Assembly: GCF_051307045.1 (NCBI RefSeq) | Contig: NZ_CP150452.1 | Coordinates: 3,844,001 to 3,908,000, forward strand | Direction of reading: 5' to 3' | Length of the DNA: 64,000 nucleotides | From: Dryocola sp031988645 | Lineage (GTDB): Bacteria; Pseudomonadota; Gammaproteobacteria; Enterobacterales; Enterobacteriaceae | Part shown: positions 19,922 through 29,924 of the stretch, piece by piece | Layout: each line of letters starts with the position of its first letter | Position numbering within the stretch: the first letter of the stretch is position 1 | The notes under the pieces: model-generated | The model's input: the letters and a program-made list of their open reading frames with translations, nothing else | What the model was told of the DNA's origin: nothing | Databases searched by the model: none | Position numbers and translations under genes: made by a program

Positions 19922-20797
19922 TTAACGAAAGACCTCTTCCACCATGGCGCTGCCAAGACGCATCGCCGAGCAAATCCTCGGCATGCCCAGCGTGATGCCC
20001 TGCCAGCTTTGCGTCACGGAATAGCTTACCGGATGCCGCTCGCTGTCGCTGCCGTTACCCAGCCAAATCAGCGCGTCTTTATGCTCCATTAACTCCGGCG
20101 CCGAAGGCGCGGTCAGCCATTCATGATAATAATGACGCGTGCGCGGTGAAGCGTTTACGTCCTCAGCCAGGCGGTTTATCGCCAGCCCCTGCGCAAGCTC
20201 AAGCAGCAGTTCGGCCTGCTCCTCGCTGCAAAGGCGTAACGCGTCGCCAAACGCCCCCCAGCGAAGTTCCTGAAGCGCAACATAGCAGCGCCCGGCCGGC
20301 GAAAACGAAAAATAGTGTCCGGCACGCCAGCGGGCAAAAATCTGCTCGCAGTGCACCGTTCCCTGTCGATACAGATCGATATTGCGCAGCTGCTGTTCAA
20401 GCTTGTTCACCCGCAGCTCCAGCACTTTCTTTATCTGGCTCAGCTGGTCGCGCCCTTCAGCGGAGTAATAGGCCACGCGCGCCGAAGCCGTTTCCATCTG
20501 GCTGAGACGCTCATGTATCAGCCTGGCGGCCAGGTAGCTTTTGGCCACCGTGCCGGTGAGCTGCCCAAGCCAGGCAAGGGAAGCTTCCATATTCTCGGGC
20601 GCTGCGCCGTCCAGCCCCCAGTAGCGCTTGCGGTTCTGCCCGGCGAACTCTTCCTTAAGCCGCTGGTAAAACGCTTTGCCCTGCTGGCTGCGCCAGGGAT
20701 CGCGCGCCACATCAATACCGTTGGCAAAATCGACGACAAACTTCTCTGTAATGCATTCAAGGGTCCTGACCGGACCCGCCAGTAATAAACTGCTCAT
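19922..20797 (-). CDS. yjcZ: YjcZ/RdcB, partner of the dynamin-like GTPase
   Basis: A protein of 291 aa, close to the 292 aa of E. coli YjcZ (RdcB). In E. coli the RdcA-RdcB pair activates the diguanylate cyclase DgcE and so promotes curli and cellulose matrix. The sequence is soluble and helical, with a coiled-coil-like stretch at about 110-140 (LSQIKKVLELRVNKLEQQL). Its ATG overlaps the crfC stop (ATGA), so the two are coupled. Assignment is by length, recognised sequence character and the conserved crfC-yjcZ order; no catalytic motif is visible. Confidence 0.85.
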   Translation of the reverse strand: MSSLLLAGPVRTLECITEKFVVDFANGIDVARDPWRSQQGKAFYQRLKEEFAGQNRKRYWGLDGAAPENMEASLAWLGQLTGTVAKSYLAARLIHERLSQMETASARVAYYSAEGRDQLSQIKKVLELRVNKLEQQLRNIDLYRQGTVHCEQIFARWRAGHYFSFSPAGRCYVALQELRWGAFGDALRLCSEEQAELLLELAQGLAINRLAEDVNASPRTRHYYHEWLTAPSAPELMEHKDALIWLGNGSDSERHPVSYSVTQSWQGITLGMPRICSAMRLGSAMVEEVFR

Positions 20798-23161
20798 TGG
20801 TGCTCCGCCGCAAAAAGCGTCTGGATATCATCCCTTAATAAACGGGTATCTTCATGAATATACCGCGTCGTTCTTACGCACTGCTGAAGCTGGTTCTGCA
20901 GCGTTTGCAGCGCCTCTTCGTTTTGCAGGCGCGCAATCAGGCTTTGCTGGAGATTGGTTTTTATCGCTTCCAGCGCCTGGGTAAAGTCAGCAAAAAAGGT
21001 CGCCATGCCCGCCATCACGGAGATATCGACCTGCGCGACAATCGCTTTATTCAGCTGCGCGAGAAAAGAGGCCACATGCGTGTGCAGCCGCTGCTGTAAA
21101 TCCGCCAGGGAGATGACGTACCGGCTTTGGGTCGCCGTGTAGTCCTCCCAGCCCCAGTCATCGCTGTTCAGCCAGCGCGCCACCGTGCCGCGCATTCCGC
21201 TCGGGCGGCGAAGCTGCGCTACCGTCACCTCCTGATGGTCGATAACGTCGTTAAAAGCGTGCTGCGCATTGAAGTTAAGCTGGCTGGCCTGAAAGGCAGG
21301 CAGGCTGATATGCGCCCTGAATCCTGAAAGCGCCAGCCCCTCCGCTACGCGTTTTTCAATGGGCTTGAGCGTCTCGCGTAAGGTATCCATCAGCGAGATT
21401 TCAAGTTTATTAAGCAGCAGCGACAGCTCTTCGGTCATCTTCTGCTGGGCGACCAGTAAAATGGTTTCGCTTGAGGCGCGTATTTTATTGAGCAGCAGCC
21501 GAGCGGCCTGCTCATCCGCAACGGTTATGGATTCGCATCCCGCCTCGAAATCGCGGTTGCGCACGCTGGAGAGCCTGAACGAGTGCCGCACTATATCCTC
21601 ATGCACCTTGCCCTGCTGAAAGTAGTCGTTGATATCCGCCCCGATGCGTTTTTCATAGCGGGTTATAAATTCCGCGATGGCGCTAACCGCTTTTTCAACG
21701 TCGGTACGAATAATGCGGCTGATATCCTGCTGGCTGGTCTGCAGCAAAGCCAGGTCATCTTCCAGCAGACGAATATTGCTCTGCAGCTTTTCGTTGGCTA
21801 CCTGCAGCCCCTGGCAGCGGAAACTAAGGTACTCTTCGGCTCCGTGCGCGTAATTAAGCAGCTTCTGCGCCGCCGCGCGAAGCGCGTACATGGAGGCGTT
21901 GGCATAGGCGGCGTGCAGGATGGTTTGCACGGGCAAGGCGAACATCGAATCATCCCACAGCAGATCGGCCGCGTGACGGATATGATCGATATCGGCGAGA
22001 TCCGAGCTGCGCCAGCGGCGGCCGAGAGCGGCCTCGGCAAAATCCTGCACCCAGAGCTGCTGCTGCGGATCGGGCAGCCCGCCGTGCTCTGCAATTTCAA
22101 AACGCGCCCGGTTGGCAAGGTAGCCCCACATGGACGAAACCGGAAACACGCGATCCGTTTCGATAGTGCCCTTCATTAAGGTCCCGGAGATCAGCGCCTT
22201 GACCTGCGCTTCGTCATCGCTGTTGCGATCTTTTTGATCGAACTTGTTCACCAGCGCGTACAGCGGCACCGATTTTCCGACGCCTAAGATCGCCCGGCGC
22301 ACCTCCTCGTCGGATATCGATTTCAGCTGGGTGTAATCCATCACCGCCAGCACTGCCGAAGCCTGCGCTAGCTGCTCCTGCAGCATTTTTTGCAGATGGG
22401 GCTGCCCTGCCTCGTTCGGCCCCGGCGTATCCAGCAGCGTGAGCTGCCCGTATCCTTTTTCCATCCCCGCCAGGTGGATAAACTCCACCTCGATGACCGG
22501 CACGTGCTCAATCGCGGCGTAGGGCCTTAAACGGGAAAGGAACCTCAAGCACGGTGGACAGGCGCACCAGATCGTTGAGGCTTTTCAGACAATGGAAAAT
22601 GGGCTGCGCGCCCAGGTAATGCTTCTCGAAGGTGCCGCCACAGGCGATGCGCGTCAGCAGATCGTCCATATCCCGGTCGATTTCCAGCCGCTGCGTCAGG
22701 GCTTCGCGATCGATCGTTTTTAGTTTCTGCTGCAGCTCGCCCATCAGCGTTTCAATGGGCATAACGTGCGGAAAATGCAGCACCGGCTCACGCTGGCCCG
22801 GCGTATGGCGAATAAGGGTAGGCAGCGCGGTCATCGGCCGGTTGCGGTTTGGCAGCACCTCGGTGCCGACGATGGCGTTGATGGTGGTGGATTTACCTGC
22901 TTTCATGGTGCCGACGATCGCCAGCACCATTTCATGCTGGTTAATTTTACGCAGCTCGTTTTGCAGCATCGCCTGCTGAGCGTTAATGCCGCGGGCGCTA
23001 AATTGCAAAGGCACAACGGGCGCCGCCGTGTGTGGACTCTTTAGGTTTTGGTCGTTTTGGGTCGCTAACGGGATTTTTTTTAAAGCGTCCAGGTTCTGCA
23101 GGGCGAGCTGTAATAGCCGCTCGGCCTCCTGGCTTAATTCAAAAACTGCTTGCGTGTGCAT
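20794..23161 (-). CDS. crfC: CrfC/RdcA dynamin-like GTPase, one-base frameshift
   Basis: A dynamin-family GTPase of about 788 aa when the two frames are joined. The N-terminal frame holds the P-loop GTMKAGKSTTINAIVG (about 82-97) and a Thr-containing switch region. The C-terminal frame holds the G3 motif LLDTPGPNEAG and the G4-type NKFD. Long helical stalk segments follow. In E. coli the protein (YjdA) is reported to bind the sliding clamp and to work with YjcZ on DgcE. The frames meet at the GGG run 22522-22524 (AGGGCCT; AGGCCT expected). Dropping one base reads PFPFKAYAAIEHVPVIEVEF. It is the first gene of a two-gene operon with yjcZ. Confidence 0.88.
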
Positions 23162-23262
23162 AAAAAATGTTTCCTTAACTCAAATTATCCGGCTTTTATG
23201 AGAGCATTCTTTTTTTGTGCTAATGAAAATGCCGGCTTTTATAATTACGTGAGGAAAATATT

Positions 23263-24193
23263 TTATTGTTCAATATCGCACCAGGCCGCAATTCTGGCTT
23301 TTAAATCATGCTGCCAGACCTGCGGCGAAATAATCGTTACATGGGGTATCCAGTATTGTACCAGCGGGAATAATTGTTCCGGCGAGGCAATATGGCTGGA
23401 AAGAATAAGACACCCATTATCAAGCTCCTGCATCATTTTCTGAAAAGGCAGTAACTTCCGTCGTTTAAAGTGCACCGCCGCCTGCGCGGAAACCTGCAGC
23501 AGCACTTCGGTTTTAACCAGCGCATCGTCCATGCCCTGCTCATGGTTAAAACGGGCCCAACAGCGCCGGGTCGGGTATAAACGTCTCGGTCAGTGATTCT
23601 AATGAATTGATTTGGCTTAACATCCAGGCATCGGCCTGGTTATTCTCCGTGCCAAGCAGATACCAAATGCCCAGGCGAGTCGCCAGACGGTAAGGCGCCA
23701 CACAGCGTAGCGCATTTTTGTAAATAAACCGGCAATAACGTCGGGAATTTATCAGATTACTTAATTCATAAAAATGGCTATTTAACCGGGGACTGTTTTC
23801 ATATTCATATCCTAAGAGCAATAAATCGGGAATAGATCTTAAATGAATAAGCTGACTATAGGTCTTTATATCGTTCCACGGATAAACTGCAGCAAGTCCT
23901 GCGCGTTTTGTTAAGCGCAGCAGATCATTTACATTCAACGGCCCTTTTAAATGCGATGAAAGGCGTTTTTTTCCCTCGCCGATATCCTCCAGAATAGCAC
24001 CGAGGCGGTTTAAATCACGATACGCCGTTCGCATATCTACATCAAAACGCTGGCGAATAATATCAGCGGAGAGGATTTCTCCCTGATAAAGACTTAAGAT
24101 GATTTCGGCCAGTCGGTCCGCAACTTTTACTTTTGCGCCTTTCGTTCTCATCGGTTCTTGCCTCTGTAGCAATGCATCCATCGGCCCAACCAT
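23263..24193 (-). CDS. WYL-domain transcriptional regulator with DeoR-type HTH, one-base frameshift
   Basis: Joined product of about 309 aa. The N-terminus has a winged helix with DMRTAYRDLNRLGAIL, the recognition-helix pattern of HTH/WYL regulators. A WYL-like domain follows (FIYKNALRCVAPYRLATRLGIWYLLGTE), then a C-terminal extension. The first frame stops at 23546. One extra C in the run 23556-23558 (GGGCCC; GGCCC expected on the coding strand) restores LLARFNHEQGMDDALVKTE. The start at 24193 is uncertain: the ATG at 24151 (MRTKGAKVKVADRL), preceded by GAGG, is an alternative. Regulators of this type often sense nucleic acid or second-messenger ligands. No neighbour suggests a target, and it stands alone between crfC and yjdM. 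Confidence 0.75.
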
Positions 24194-24564
24194 ACCCCTG
24201 GCAAGTGACAGGAGGTGTCAGCGCAATAAGCTTTTTTTGTTTTTTCAACCAGCTATCGCGCGCCTGGCGTTTTGGCCCGGCTCTCCTGAATGACGTTAAA
24301 CTAAGTTAAATTATTACTGTCATTAACGGCAAAGTTTGTCAGGTCTTTAAGCTAAATTTCACTTTCCGTGAGATGAAAGAAGCGTTCTTCGTTTGGCTTC
24401 ACGTTTCGCGCTAAACCCCGTCAGCACTGAATGCCTGATAATCCCTACAAAAGTAAGGATTTTGTGTATAATCCTCGTACTTTTTGGCGGTTCACCGCCA
24501 TTTTCGCTGAAATTCCTGTTTTACAGTCATTTCCAATTTTTTATTCTTTTTTGAGGTTACCAAC
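24194..24564. other. Intergenic region between the WYL regulator and yjdM
   Basis: A 371-bp gap between divergent genes. It holds the yjdM promoter candidate listed separately. I see no RNA gene or further open frame that I would defend. Confidence 0.6.
24444..24472 (+). promoter_or_regulatory. Candidate yjdM promoter
   Basis: A perfect TATAAT at 24467-24472 lies 92 bases before the yjdM ATG. The -35 region around 24444-24449 (CTACAA) is poor, so an activator or another sigma factor may assist. Confidence 0.4.
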
Positions 24565-24900
24565 ATGCAACTCCCTCATTGCCCGCAGTGCAATTCCGAG
24601 TACACCTATGAAGACAATGGGATGTTCATCTGCCCGGAGTGCGCGCACGAATGGAACGACGCCGAACCTGCGTCTGACGCGGACCAGCTGATTGTTAAAG
24701 ACGCCAACGGCAACCTGCTGGCGGACGGCGATAGCGTGACGGTAGTGAAAGACCTGAAGGTAAAAGGCAGCTCTTCCATGCTGAAAATCGGCACCAGGGT
24801 AAAAGGCATTCGCCTGGTGGAAGGCGACCACAACATCGATTGCAAAATTGATGGTTTTGGCCCGATGAAGCTGAAATCCGAATTTGTGAAGAAAAACTAA
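24565..24900 (+). CDS. yjdM: YjdM (PhnA) zinc-ribbon protein
   Basis: A protein of 111 aa that matches the YjdM/PhnA family over its full length. An N-terminal zinc ribbon (LPHCPQCNSEYTYE and FICPECAHEW, four Cys) is followed by the PhnA domain (DGDSVTVVKDLKVKGSS, MKLKSEFVKK). Despite the historical phnA name it is not needed for phosphonate breakdown in E. coli and its role is unclear. It starts at the first ATG and is followed by yjdN on the same strand, as in E. coli. Confidence 0.95.
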   Translation: MQLPHCPQCNSEYTYEDNGMFICPECAHEWNDAEPASDADQLIVKDANGNLLADGDSVTVVKDLKVKGSSSMLKIGTRVKGIRLVEGDHNIDCKIDGFGPMKLKSEFVKKN

Positions 24901-25034
24901 CTCTTTTCCTTCCGCGGCCTTCTCTGACGAGAGGGCCGGCCGCGCTCTTGCCCCATCCTGTCCTCGCCTGGCTTGCTCCCGCCCCCGCAACTACACTTCT
25001 TCTGTACTGCGCATACAGAAAAGAGGAATTAATT

Positions 25035-25475
25035 ATGTCTGTTGGACCCTATATATTTTTTGACGGTACCTGCGAGGAGGCGATCGCTTTTTATCAACAG
25101 GCGTTGGGCGCCGAGCTGCTTTTTAAAATGACCTTTGGCGAAATGCCAAATGAAGAAGAGGCGCCGCAAGCGGAAGAATGCGACAGCGGCTTTAACTGGT
25201 CGGACGATAAAATTCTGCACGCCAACGTGCGCATCGCTGGCGGTGAAGTCATGATGAGCGACGGAAATATGTGTGCGGATAAAGTTAAACATACCGGTTA
25301 TGCGTTAAACCTCGGAACTAAAGATTTAGCCGAAGGCGAGCGCTGGTTTAATAATCTCGCGGCAGGCGGCGATGTCACAATGCCGTGGGGCGAAACTTTT
25401 TGGGCTCAGGGGTTTGGCATGGTAACGGACAAATACGGCATCCACTGGATGATAAACGTCGAAAAGCCCATGTAG
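25035..25475 (+). CDS. yjdN: YjdN (PhnB) glyoxalase-fold protein
   Basis: A protein of 146 aa of the PhnB group of the vicinal-oxygen-chelate fold. It starts MSVGPYIFFDGTCEEAIAFY, contains GEVMMSDGN, and ends AQGFGMVTDKYGIHWMIN, all family hallmarks. The start is the ATG at 25035 with AGAGGAAT upstream; an earlier in-frame ATG has no ribosome site. Function is unknown. Related 3-demethylubiquinone-like proteins bind small substrates. It follows yjdM by 134 bases. Confidence 0.93.
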   Translation: MSVGPYIFFDGTCEEAIAFYQQALGAELLFKMTFGEMPNEEEAPQAEECDSGFNWSDDKILHANVRIAGGEVMMSDGNMCADKVKHTGYALNLGTKDLAEGERWFNNLAAGGDVTMPWGETFWAQGFGMVTDKYGIHWMINVEKPM

Positions 25476-25664
25476 TTTTCTTAACTCGCTGACTATTAAG
25501 GCTTGCGCTGGCAGGCCTTAAATTATCGTCCGCTAAAAACCCTTGTTGATTCAATCAATAAACCCTGCCCTTTTTATTATTTCTGAAATTATGCCGCACG
25601 GGTAATTATCACGTCCGCGATAAGCATTATTGAAGAAAGGTCGATCGCTATCACTATTTCTGTC

Positions 25665-25691
25665 TAAAGCTCAGGCATACCGCGCCGAAAA
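25665..25691 (+). promoter_or_regulatory. Sigma-28 (FliA) promoter upstream of the aer-like gene
   Basis: TAAAGCTC (25665-25672), an 11-base spacer and GCCGAAAA (25684-25691) closely match the flagellar sigma factor consensus TAAAGTTT-N11-GCCGATAA. The start site would fall about 50 bases before the ATG at 25746. E. coli aer is also a FliA-dependent gene, which agrees with the product. Confidence 0.8.
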
Positions 25692-25745
25692 TTCTATGGA
25701 TGTACCCCGTGGATTTTAATTGCCCTCTTTATAAAGGAAAGAGCT

Positions 25746-26577
25746 ATGCATCTGCGCCCCTCAGTGACGGATATAGAATATATTCTGCAGGATAACGCCA
25801 CTTTAATGTCCACCACCGATCTTTATAGTTATATTACCTATACCAATGACAGCTTTGTCGAGGTCAGCGGATTTACCAGCGATGAATTAATCGGCCAGCC
25901 CCATAACGTGGTGCGCCATCCGGATATGCCTGTCCAGGTATTTGCCGATATGTGGGCGACGTTAAAAAAAGGCGAACCCTGGACGGGGCTGATAAAAAAC
26001 CGGCGTAAGAACGGCGATTATTATTGGGTGCGGGCCAACGCGGTGCCCATTGTGCGGCAGAATCAAACCGTTGGCTTTATGTCGATCCGCACCAAAGCCT
26101 CGCGGCAAGAAATAAACCAGGCCCAGGAGCTGTATACGCGAATGAACGCGGGCAACATGCGGGGTCACAGGTTCTATCGCGGGCCTCATGGTACGCCGCG
26201 GCGCAGGCCGGGTTTTCTCCCTTTTTAAAACTTTATCGCTACGCTGGCGCATTCGCAGCACGCTGCTTCTGCTGCTTCCCTTTTCCGCGCTGGCGTTCTG
26301 GCTAACGGGCCTCACGGCGCTGCAAACGGCGGCCCTGACAGGCGTTAACGCCGCGCTTTTTTTCATCGTCGCCCTGTGCCTTGAAACGCAAATTTCCCGC
26401 CCGATGGAGAAGCTCGGCCAGCAGGCGCAGGGGCTAACGGCACTGACCCGCGCGGTAGACGAGCTTGATGATATTACCCGGCAGAACGCGACGCTGGTGC
26501 ACGAAGGGGCCCAGGCTTCGGCCAACGTGAAGCATCAGGCCACGCGCCTGGTGGATGCGGTGGCCGTCTTTCGTTAA
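25746..26577 (+). CDS. Aer-like aerotaxis receptor with deleted signalling domain and one-base frameshift
   Basis: The N-terminus is a typical Aer PAS domain that binds FAD: TYTNDSFVEVSGFTSDELIG, HNVVRHPDMP, WTGLIKNRRKNGDYYWVRAN. The F1 linker and membrane anchor follow (TLLLLLPFSALAFWLTG and a second hydrophobic stretch). Where HAMP and the methyl-accepting hairpin should come, the sequence jumps from SRPMEKLGQQAQ straight to GLTALTRAVDELDDITRQ, the last 50 residues of a normal Aer. The joined product is about 276 aa against about 506 in E. coli. A separate extra G at 26181-26183 (CGGGCCT; CGGCCT expected) splits the frame at 26188-26228. Without the hairpin tip it should not engage CheA, so it is probably a decayed paralogue. 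It still has a good FliA promoter. Confidence 0.8.
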
Positions 26578-26580
26578 AAG

Positions 26581-27792
26581 CTATATCGCTACCGCCCATT
26601 CTCTCGGCACTTCCCAGGGCGTGCGGAAATAGCCGCGTAAGGATTGCGGGGTATAGCTGCCCGTCAGCCATTCCCCGCTGTCCGCAGACTGATACGGCAG
26701 CGCCGCCCCGCCCTGCAAACGCTCAACGGCCGAATGGTGAATCATCATGGAAGATGTAAGCGGCGCGGGCAGCCTGCGGGGAGCTATGCCCGACCAGGGC
26801 GCGGGCGGGAACCATTCACAGTGCAGGCGACCAAGCGGATTGGCCGTCGCCTCGCTGCGCAAAAGATTCATTCCCAGGTCGTCAAGCGCGTCGCGCATCC
26901 ATAAATAGGCCCCGTTCGATAACCCGCACTCCTCTTCAAAACAGCCGTAGCCGCCGCCCACGTCATGATGGGCGCCGGGAAACATCACCTGAACGATGCG
27001 CTCCCGGTTATCCCACAAGGCGGGGGCGAAATCGACGCGCTGTTCGTCGATGGCGATAGCCTGCAGGCCGTACTTCACCCTGGGATGCAGCTCGTTATTA
27101 CCGAAACGGAAAATATCCATCCGCCTGTCGCCCAGGTATTCAGGAATCCCCATGCGTCCTACCGTTTCCCATACCGCCACGGCCTCCACCGGCACGCCGG
27201 TTATCATGCAGGCGGGATCTACGCTGTCGTAAAAGAATGCCGGAAAATCTACTGGCAGTGCGTCACACGGGCTGCCGCTTATCCCCGCCCGCGCGCGGTG
27301 CTGCGCCCAGACGGACGCCGCCAGCCGCCAGGCCTCTTCTTTGTGCCGCTCGTCAGGACGCACCCGGTCACGGTTTAATAAACCTTTATCAATTATCAGG
27401 TTAGCCAGCGCGCGCGCCGTCCAGGCGCCGTGGCTAAACCCCACCAGATAGATGCGGTCGCCGGGCTGCCAGTGGCGGCTGATAAAGGTGTAGCCGCGCA
27501 CCAGGGGCGCAATAATACCGGCGCCGAAGACGCCGCCCAGCAGCTTCACAAATCCGTTATGCGGATCGCCCCCGCCATGAATGTACTTTGCGACCTGGGC
27601 TGCCTCTCCGCTGCCGTCAGCCCAGGTTTTTTCCTGCTCATTCGCCAGCAGCAGGCTGCGTTTATCCACCAGGCCCTTCATGTCGACAAACAGCTGGTAG
27701 ACGTTGCTGACCACCGCCGTTTCGTTGGCCCGCGCGTCAAAACCAGGATGCGGCCACGCCCCGTCCGCACAAAAAATTATATTTTTGCCCAT
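26581..27792 (-). CDS. DUF2235 (Tle1-like) alpha/beta hydrolase
   Basis: A protein of 403 aa of the DUF2235 family, which includes the type VI secretion phospholipase effectors Tle1. It begins KNIIFCADG, has the nucleophile elbow GFSHGAW (Ser in G-x-S-x-G, about residue 125) and FPGAHHDVGGGY, supplying the catalytic His/Asp region. There is no signal peptide or membrane segment. No VgrG, PAAR or immunity gene lies beside it, so an antibacterial role is not supported by context. It may be a stand-alone cytosolic lipase. It converges with the aer-like gene (three bases between stops) and diverges from phnC. Confidence 0.82.
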   Translation of the reverse strand: MGKNIIFCADGAWPHPGFDARANETAVVSNVYQLFVDMKGLVDKRSLLLANEQEKTWADGSGEAAQVAKYIHGGGDPHNGFVKLLGGVFGAGIIAPLVRGYTFISRHWQPGDRIYLVGFSHGAWTARALANLIIDKGLLNRDRVRPDERHKEEAWRLAASVWAQHRARAGISGSPCDALPVDFPAFFYDSVDPACMITGVPVEAVAVWETVGRMGIPEYLGDRRMDIFRFGNNELHPRVKYGLQAIAIDEQRVDFAPALWDNRERIVQVMFPGAHHDVGGGYGCFEEECGLSNGAYLWMRDALDDLGMNLLRSEATANPLGRLHCEWFPPAPWSGIAPRRLPAPLTSSMMIHHSAVERLQGGAALPYQSADSGEWLTGSYTPQSLRGYFRTPWEVPREWAVAI

Positions 27793-27991
27793 TGTTTATG
27801 CCTTCCCCAGAGTAATCCCTATAGCAAAGGCAAAAACGAAGCGCGTCACAATACGACAAATAGCTGATTACCATCGTAACTTTGCGGTCGCCGGCTCGCT
27901 GCGGCGCACTCTTCATCTTTTCGAAACCCTGACTTAACAAAAATGACACATTTCGTCGGCACCATGGGGCAACTTTTCAAGGAGGCCGCGT

Positions 27992-28774
27992 ATGCAAACG
28001 ATTATCCGCGTCAACAAACTGAGCAAAACTTTCAACGGCCACCAGGCGCTCAGCGCGGTGGATCTGGCGGTAAACGCAGGTGAGATGGTGGCTCTGCTGG
28101 GGCCGTCCGGCTCAGGAAAATCCACCCTCTTACGCCATCTGAGCGGTTTGATTACCTCTGATAAGACAGCGGAAAGCCGCGTGGAGCTGCTTGGCCGTAC
28201 GGTACAAAAGGCAGGCCGTCTGGCGCGGGATATTCGCAAAAGCCGCGCCCACACCGGCTACATCTTTCAGCAGTTTAATCTGGTGAATCGCCTGACGGTG
28301 CTGGAAAACGTATTAATCGGCGCGCTGGGCTCCACGCCGTTCTGGCGTACCTGCGTTAACTGGTTCACCCGCGAACAAAAGCAGCGCGCGCTGCAGGCGC
28401 TGACCCGCGTCGGCATGGCGCAGCTTGCTTATCAGCGCGTCTCCACCTTATCCGGCGGGCAGCAGCAGCGCGTGGCGATTGCCCGCGCGCTGATGCAGCA
28501 GGCGAAGGTCATTCTGGCGGATGAGCCAATCGCCTCCCTCGACCCGGAGTCCGCGCGCATCGTTATGGAAACCCTGCACGACATTAACCGGCTGGACGGC
28601 ATCACCGTGGTGGTGACGCTGCATCAGGTGGACTACGCCCTGCGCTACTGCGAACGCATCGTCGCGCTGCGCCAGGGCCATATTTTTTACGACGGAAGCA
28701 GCTCAGCGTTCGACAACGAACGGCTGGGAAATCTTTACCGCAGCATAGCCCGCGTTGACGCGGTCGCTGCTTAA
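27992..28774 (+). CDS. phnC: PhnC, phosphonate ABC transporter ATPase
   Basis: A protein of 260 aa. Walker A GPSGSGKSTLLRHL (about 37-50), the signature LSGGQQQRVAIARAL and Walker B VILADEPIASLDP are all present. It powers uptake of phosphonates with PhnD and PhnE. It starts at the ATG at 27992 behind AAGGAGG. It is the first gene of the carbon-phosphorus lyase operon, which runs without interruption to phnP. E. coli controls the operon through PhoB. I found no convincing Pho box in the 199 bases upstream. Confidence 0.96.
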   Translation: MQTIIRVNKLSKTFNGHQALSAVDLAVNAGEMVALLGPSGSGKSTLLRHLSGLITSDKTAESRVELLGRTVQKAGRLARDIRKSRAHTGYIFQQFNLVNRLTVLENVLIGALGSTPFWRTCVNWFTREQKQRALQALTRVGMAQLAYQRVSTLSGGQQQRVAIARALMQQAKVILADEPIASLDPESARIVMETLHDINRLDGITVVVTLHQVDYALRYCERIVALRQGHIFYDGSSSAFDNERLGNLYRSIARVDAVAA

Positions 28775-28800
28775 AACTTTATCTATTTCAAGGAACTGTC

Positions 28801-29818
28801 ATGAGCTACAAAGCCGTTAAAGCCCTCGCCTTTACCAGCCTGTTAAGCGTCAGTGCCCTGTTCAACGCAGCCCACGCGGATGAGCAAGAGAAATCCCTGA
28901 ACTTCGGCATCATCTCTACCGAATCCCAGCAAAACCTTAAGCCGCAGTGGGATCCGTTCCTGAAGGACATGGAGAAGAAGCTGGGCGTGAAGGTGAACGC
29001 TTTCTTCGCACCGGACTACGCGGGCATTATCCAGGGCATGCGTTTTAACAAAGTGGATATCGCCTGGTACGGCAACCTTTCCGCCATGGAAGCTGTGGAT
29101 CGCGCCAACGGCCAGGTATTCGCCCAGACCGTGGCGGCAGACGGATCCCCGGGCTACTGGAGCGTGCTGATCGTTAACAAAGACAGTCCGATCAACAACC
29201 TTCAGGATCTGCTGGCTAAGCGTAAGGATCTGACCTTCGGCAACGGCGATCCCAACTCCACCTCCGGCTACCTCGTCCCCGGCTACTACGTCTTCGCCAA
29301 AAACAACATCACCGTGAACGACTTTAAGCGTTCGGTGAATGCCAGCCACGAAACCAACGCGCTGGGCCGTCGCCAACAAGCAGGTGGATGTCGCCACTAA
29401 CAACACCGAAAACCTCGACAAGCTGAAGACCTCCGCGCCGGACAAGCTTAAAGAGCTGAAGGTTATCTGGAAATCTCCGCTGATTCCGGGCGACCCGATC
29501 GTGTGGCGTAAAAACCTCTCCGAGGCCACCAAAGACAAAATCTACGACTTCTTTATGAGCTACGGCAAAACCGCGGAAGAAAAAGAGGTGCTGGCCCGCC
29601 TGGGCTGGGCGCCGTTCCGCGCCTCAAGCGACCTGCAGCTGGTGCCGATTCGCCAGCTGGCTTTGTTTAAGCAGATGCAGGGCGTGAAGGACAACCAGGG
29701 CCTGGATGAGAAAGAGCGAACCAGCAAAGTCAGCGAGCTGCAAAACCAGCTCAACGACCTGGATCGTCTGACCGCCGCGCTCGGCGCCATGAGCAGCGTG
29801 AATAAAGCGGTGCAGTAA
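28801..29818 (+). CDS. phnD: PhnD, phosphonate-binding periplasmic protein, one-base frameshift
   Basis: Joined length 338 aa, the same as E. coli PhnD. A signal peptide ends about FNAAHA. Family segments include NFGIISTESQQNLKPQWDPF, FFAPDYAGIIQGMRF and ANKQVDVATNNTE. The first frame stops at 29400 after a nonsense tail. Dropping one G from 29364-29366 (TGGGCCG; TGGCCG expected) reads HETNALAVANKQVDV. It captures 2-aminoethylphosphonate and related compounds and delivers them to PhnE and PhnC. It lies 26 bases after phnC. Confidence 0.95.
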
Positions 29819-29828
29819 CACGTTTTCT

Positions 29829-29891
29829 GCAGGCCGGATAAGCGCCGCCGCCCGGCAATGTGGCGGATGGCGCGTTGCTTATCCGCCCTGC
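29829..29891. repeat. REP/BIME element between phnD and phnE
   Basis: Two REP-like units face each other: GCAGGCCGGATAAGC at the left and GCTTATCCGCCCTGC at the right (one mismatch between arms), with inner GC-rich hairpins. The family is the same as at 38778, 39373, 42786 and 46560. It may stabilise the phnC-D part of the message. Confidence 0.8.
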
Positions 29892-29924
29892 GAACTTGCG
29901 GATTCAGGTTAAACGGAGCAATCC

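Noticed and set aside
27793..27991. Possible Pho boxes before phnC (GCGTCACAATACGACAAAT, CTGACTTAACAAAAATGACA)
   Set aside because: Neither shows two TGTCAT-like half-sites 11 bases apart. PhoB control is expected from E. coli but not shown by this sequence.
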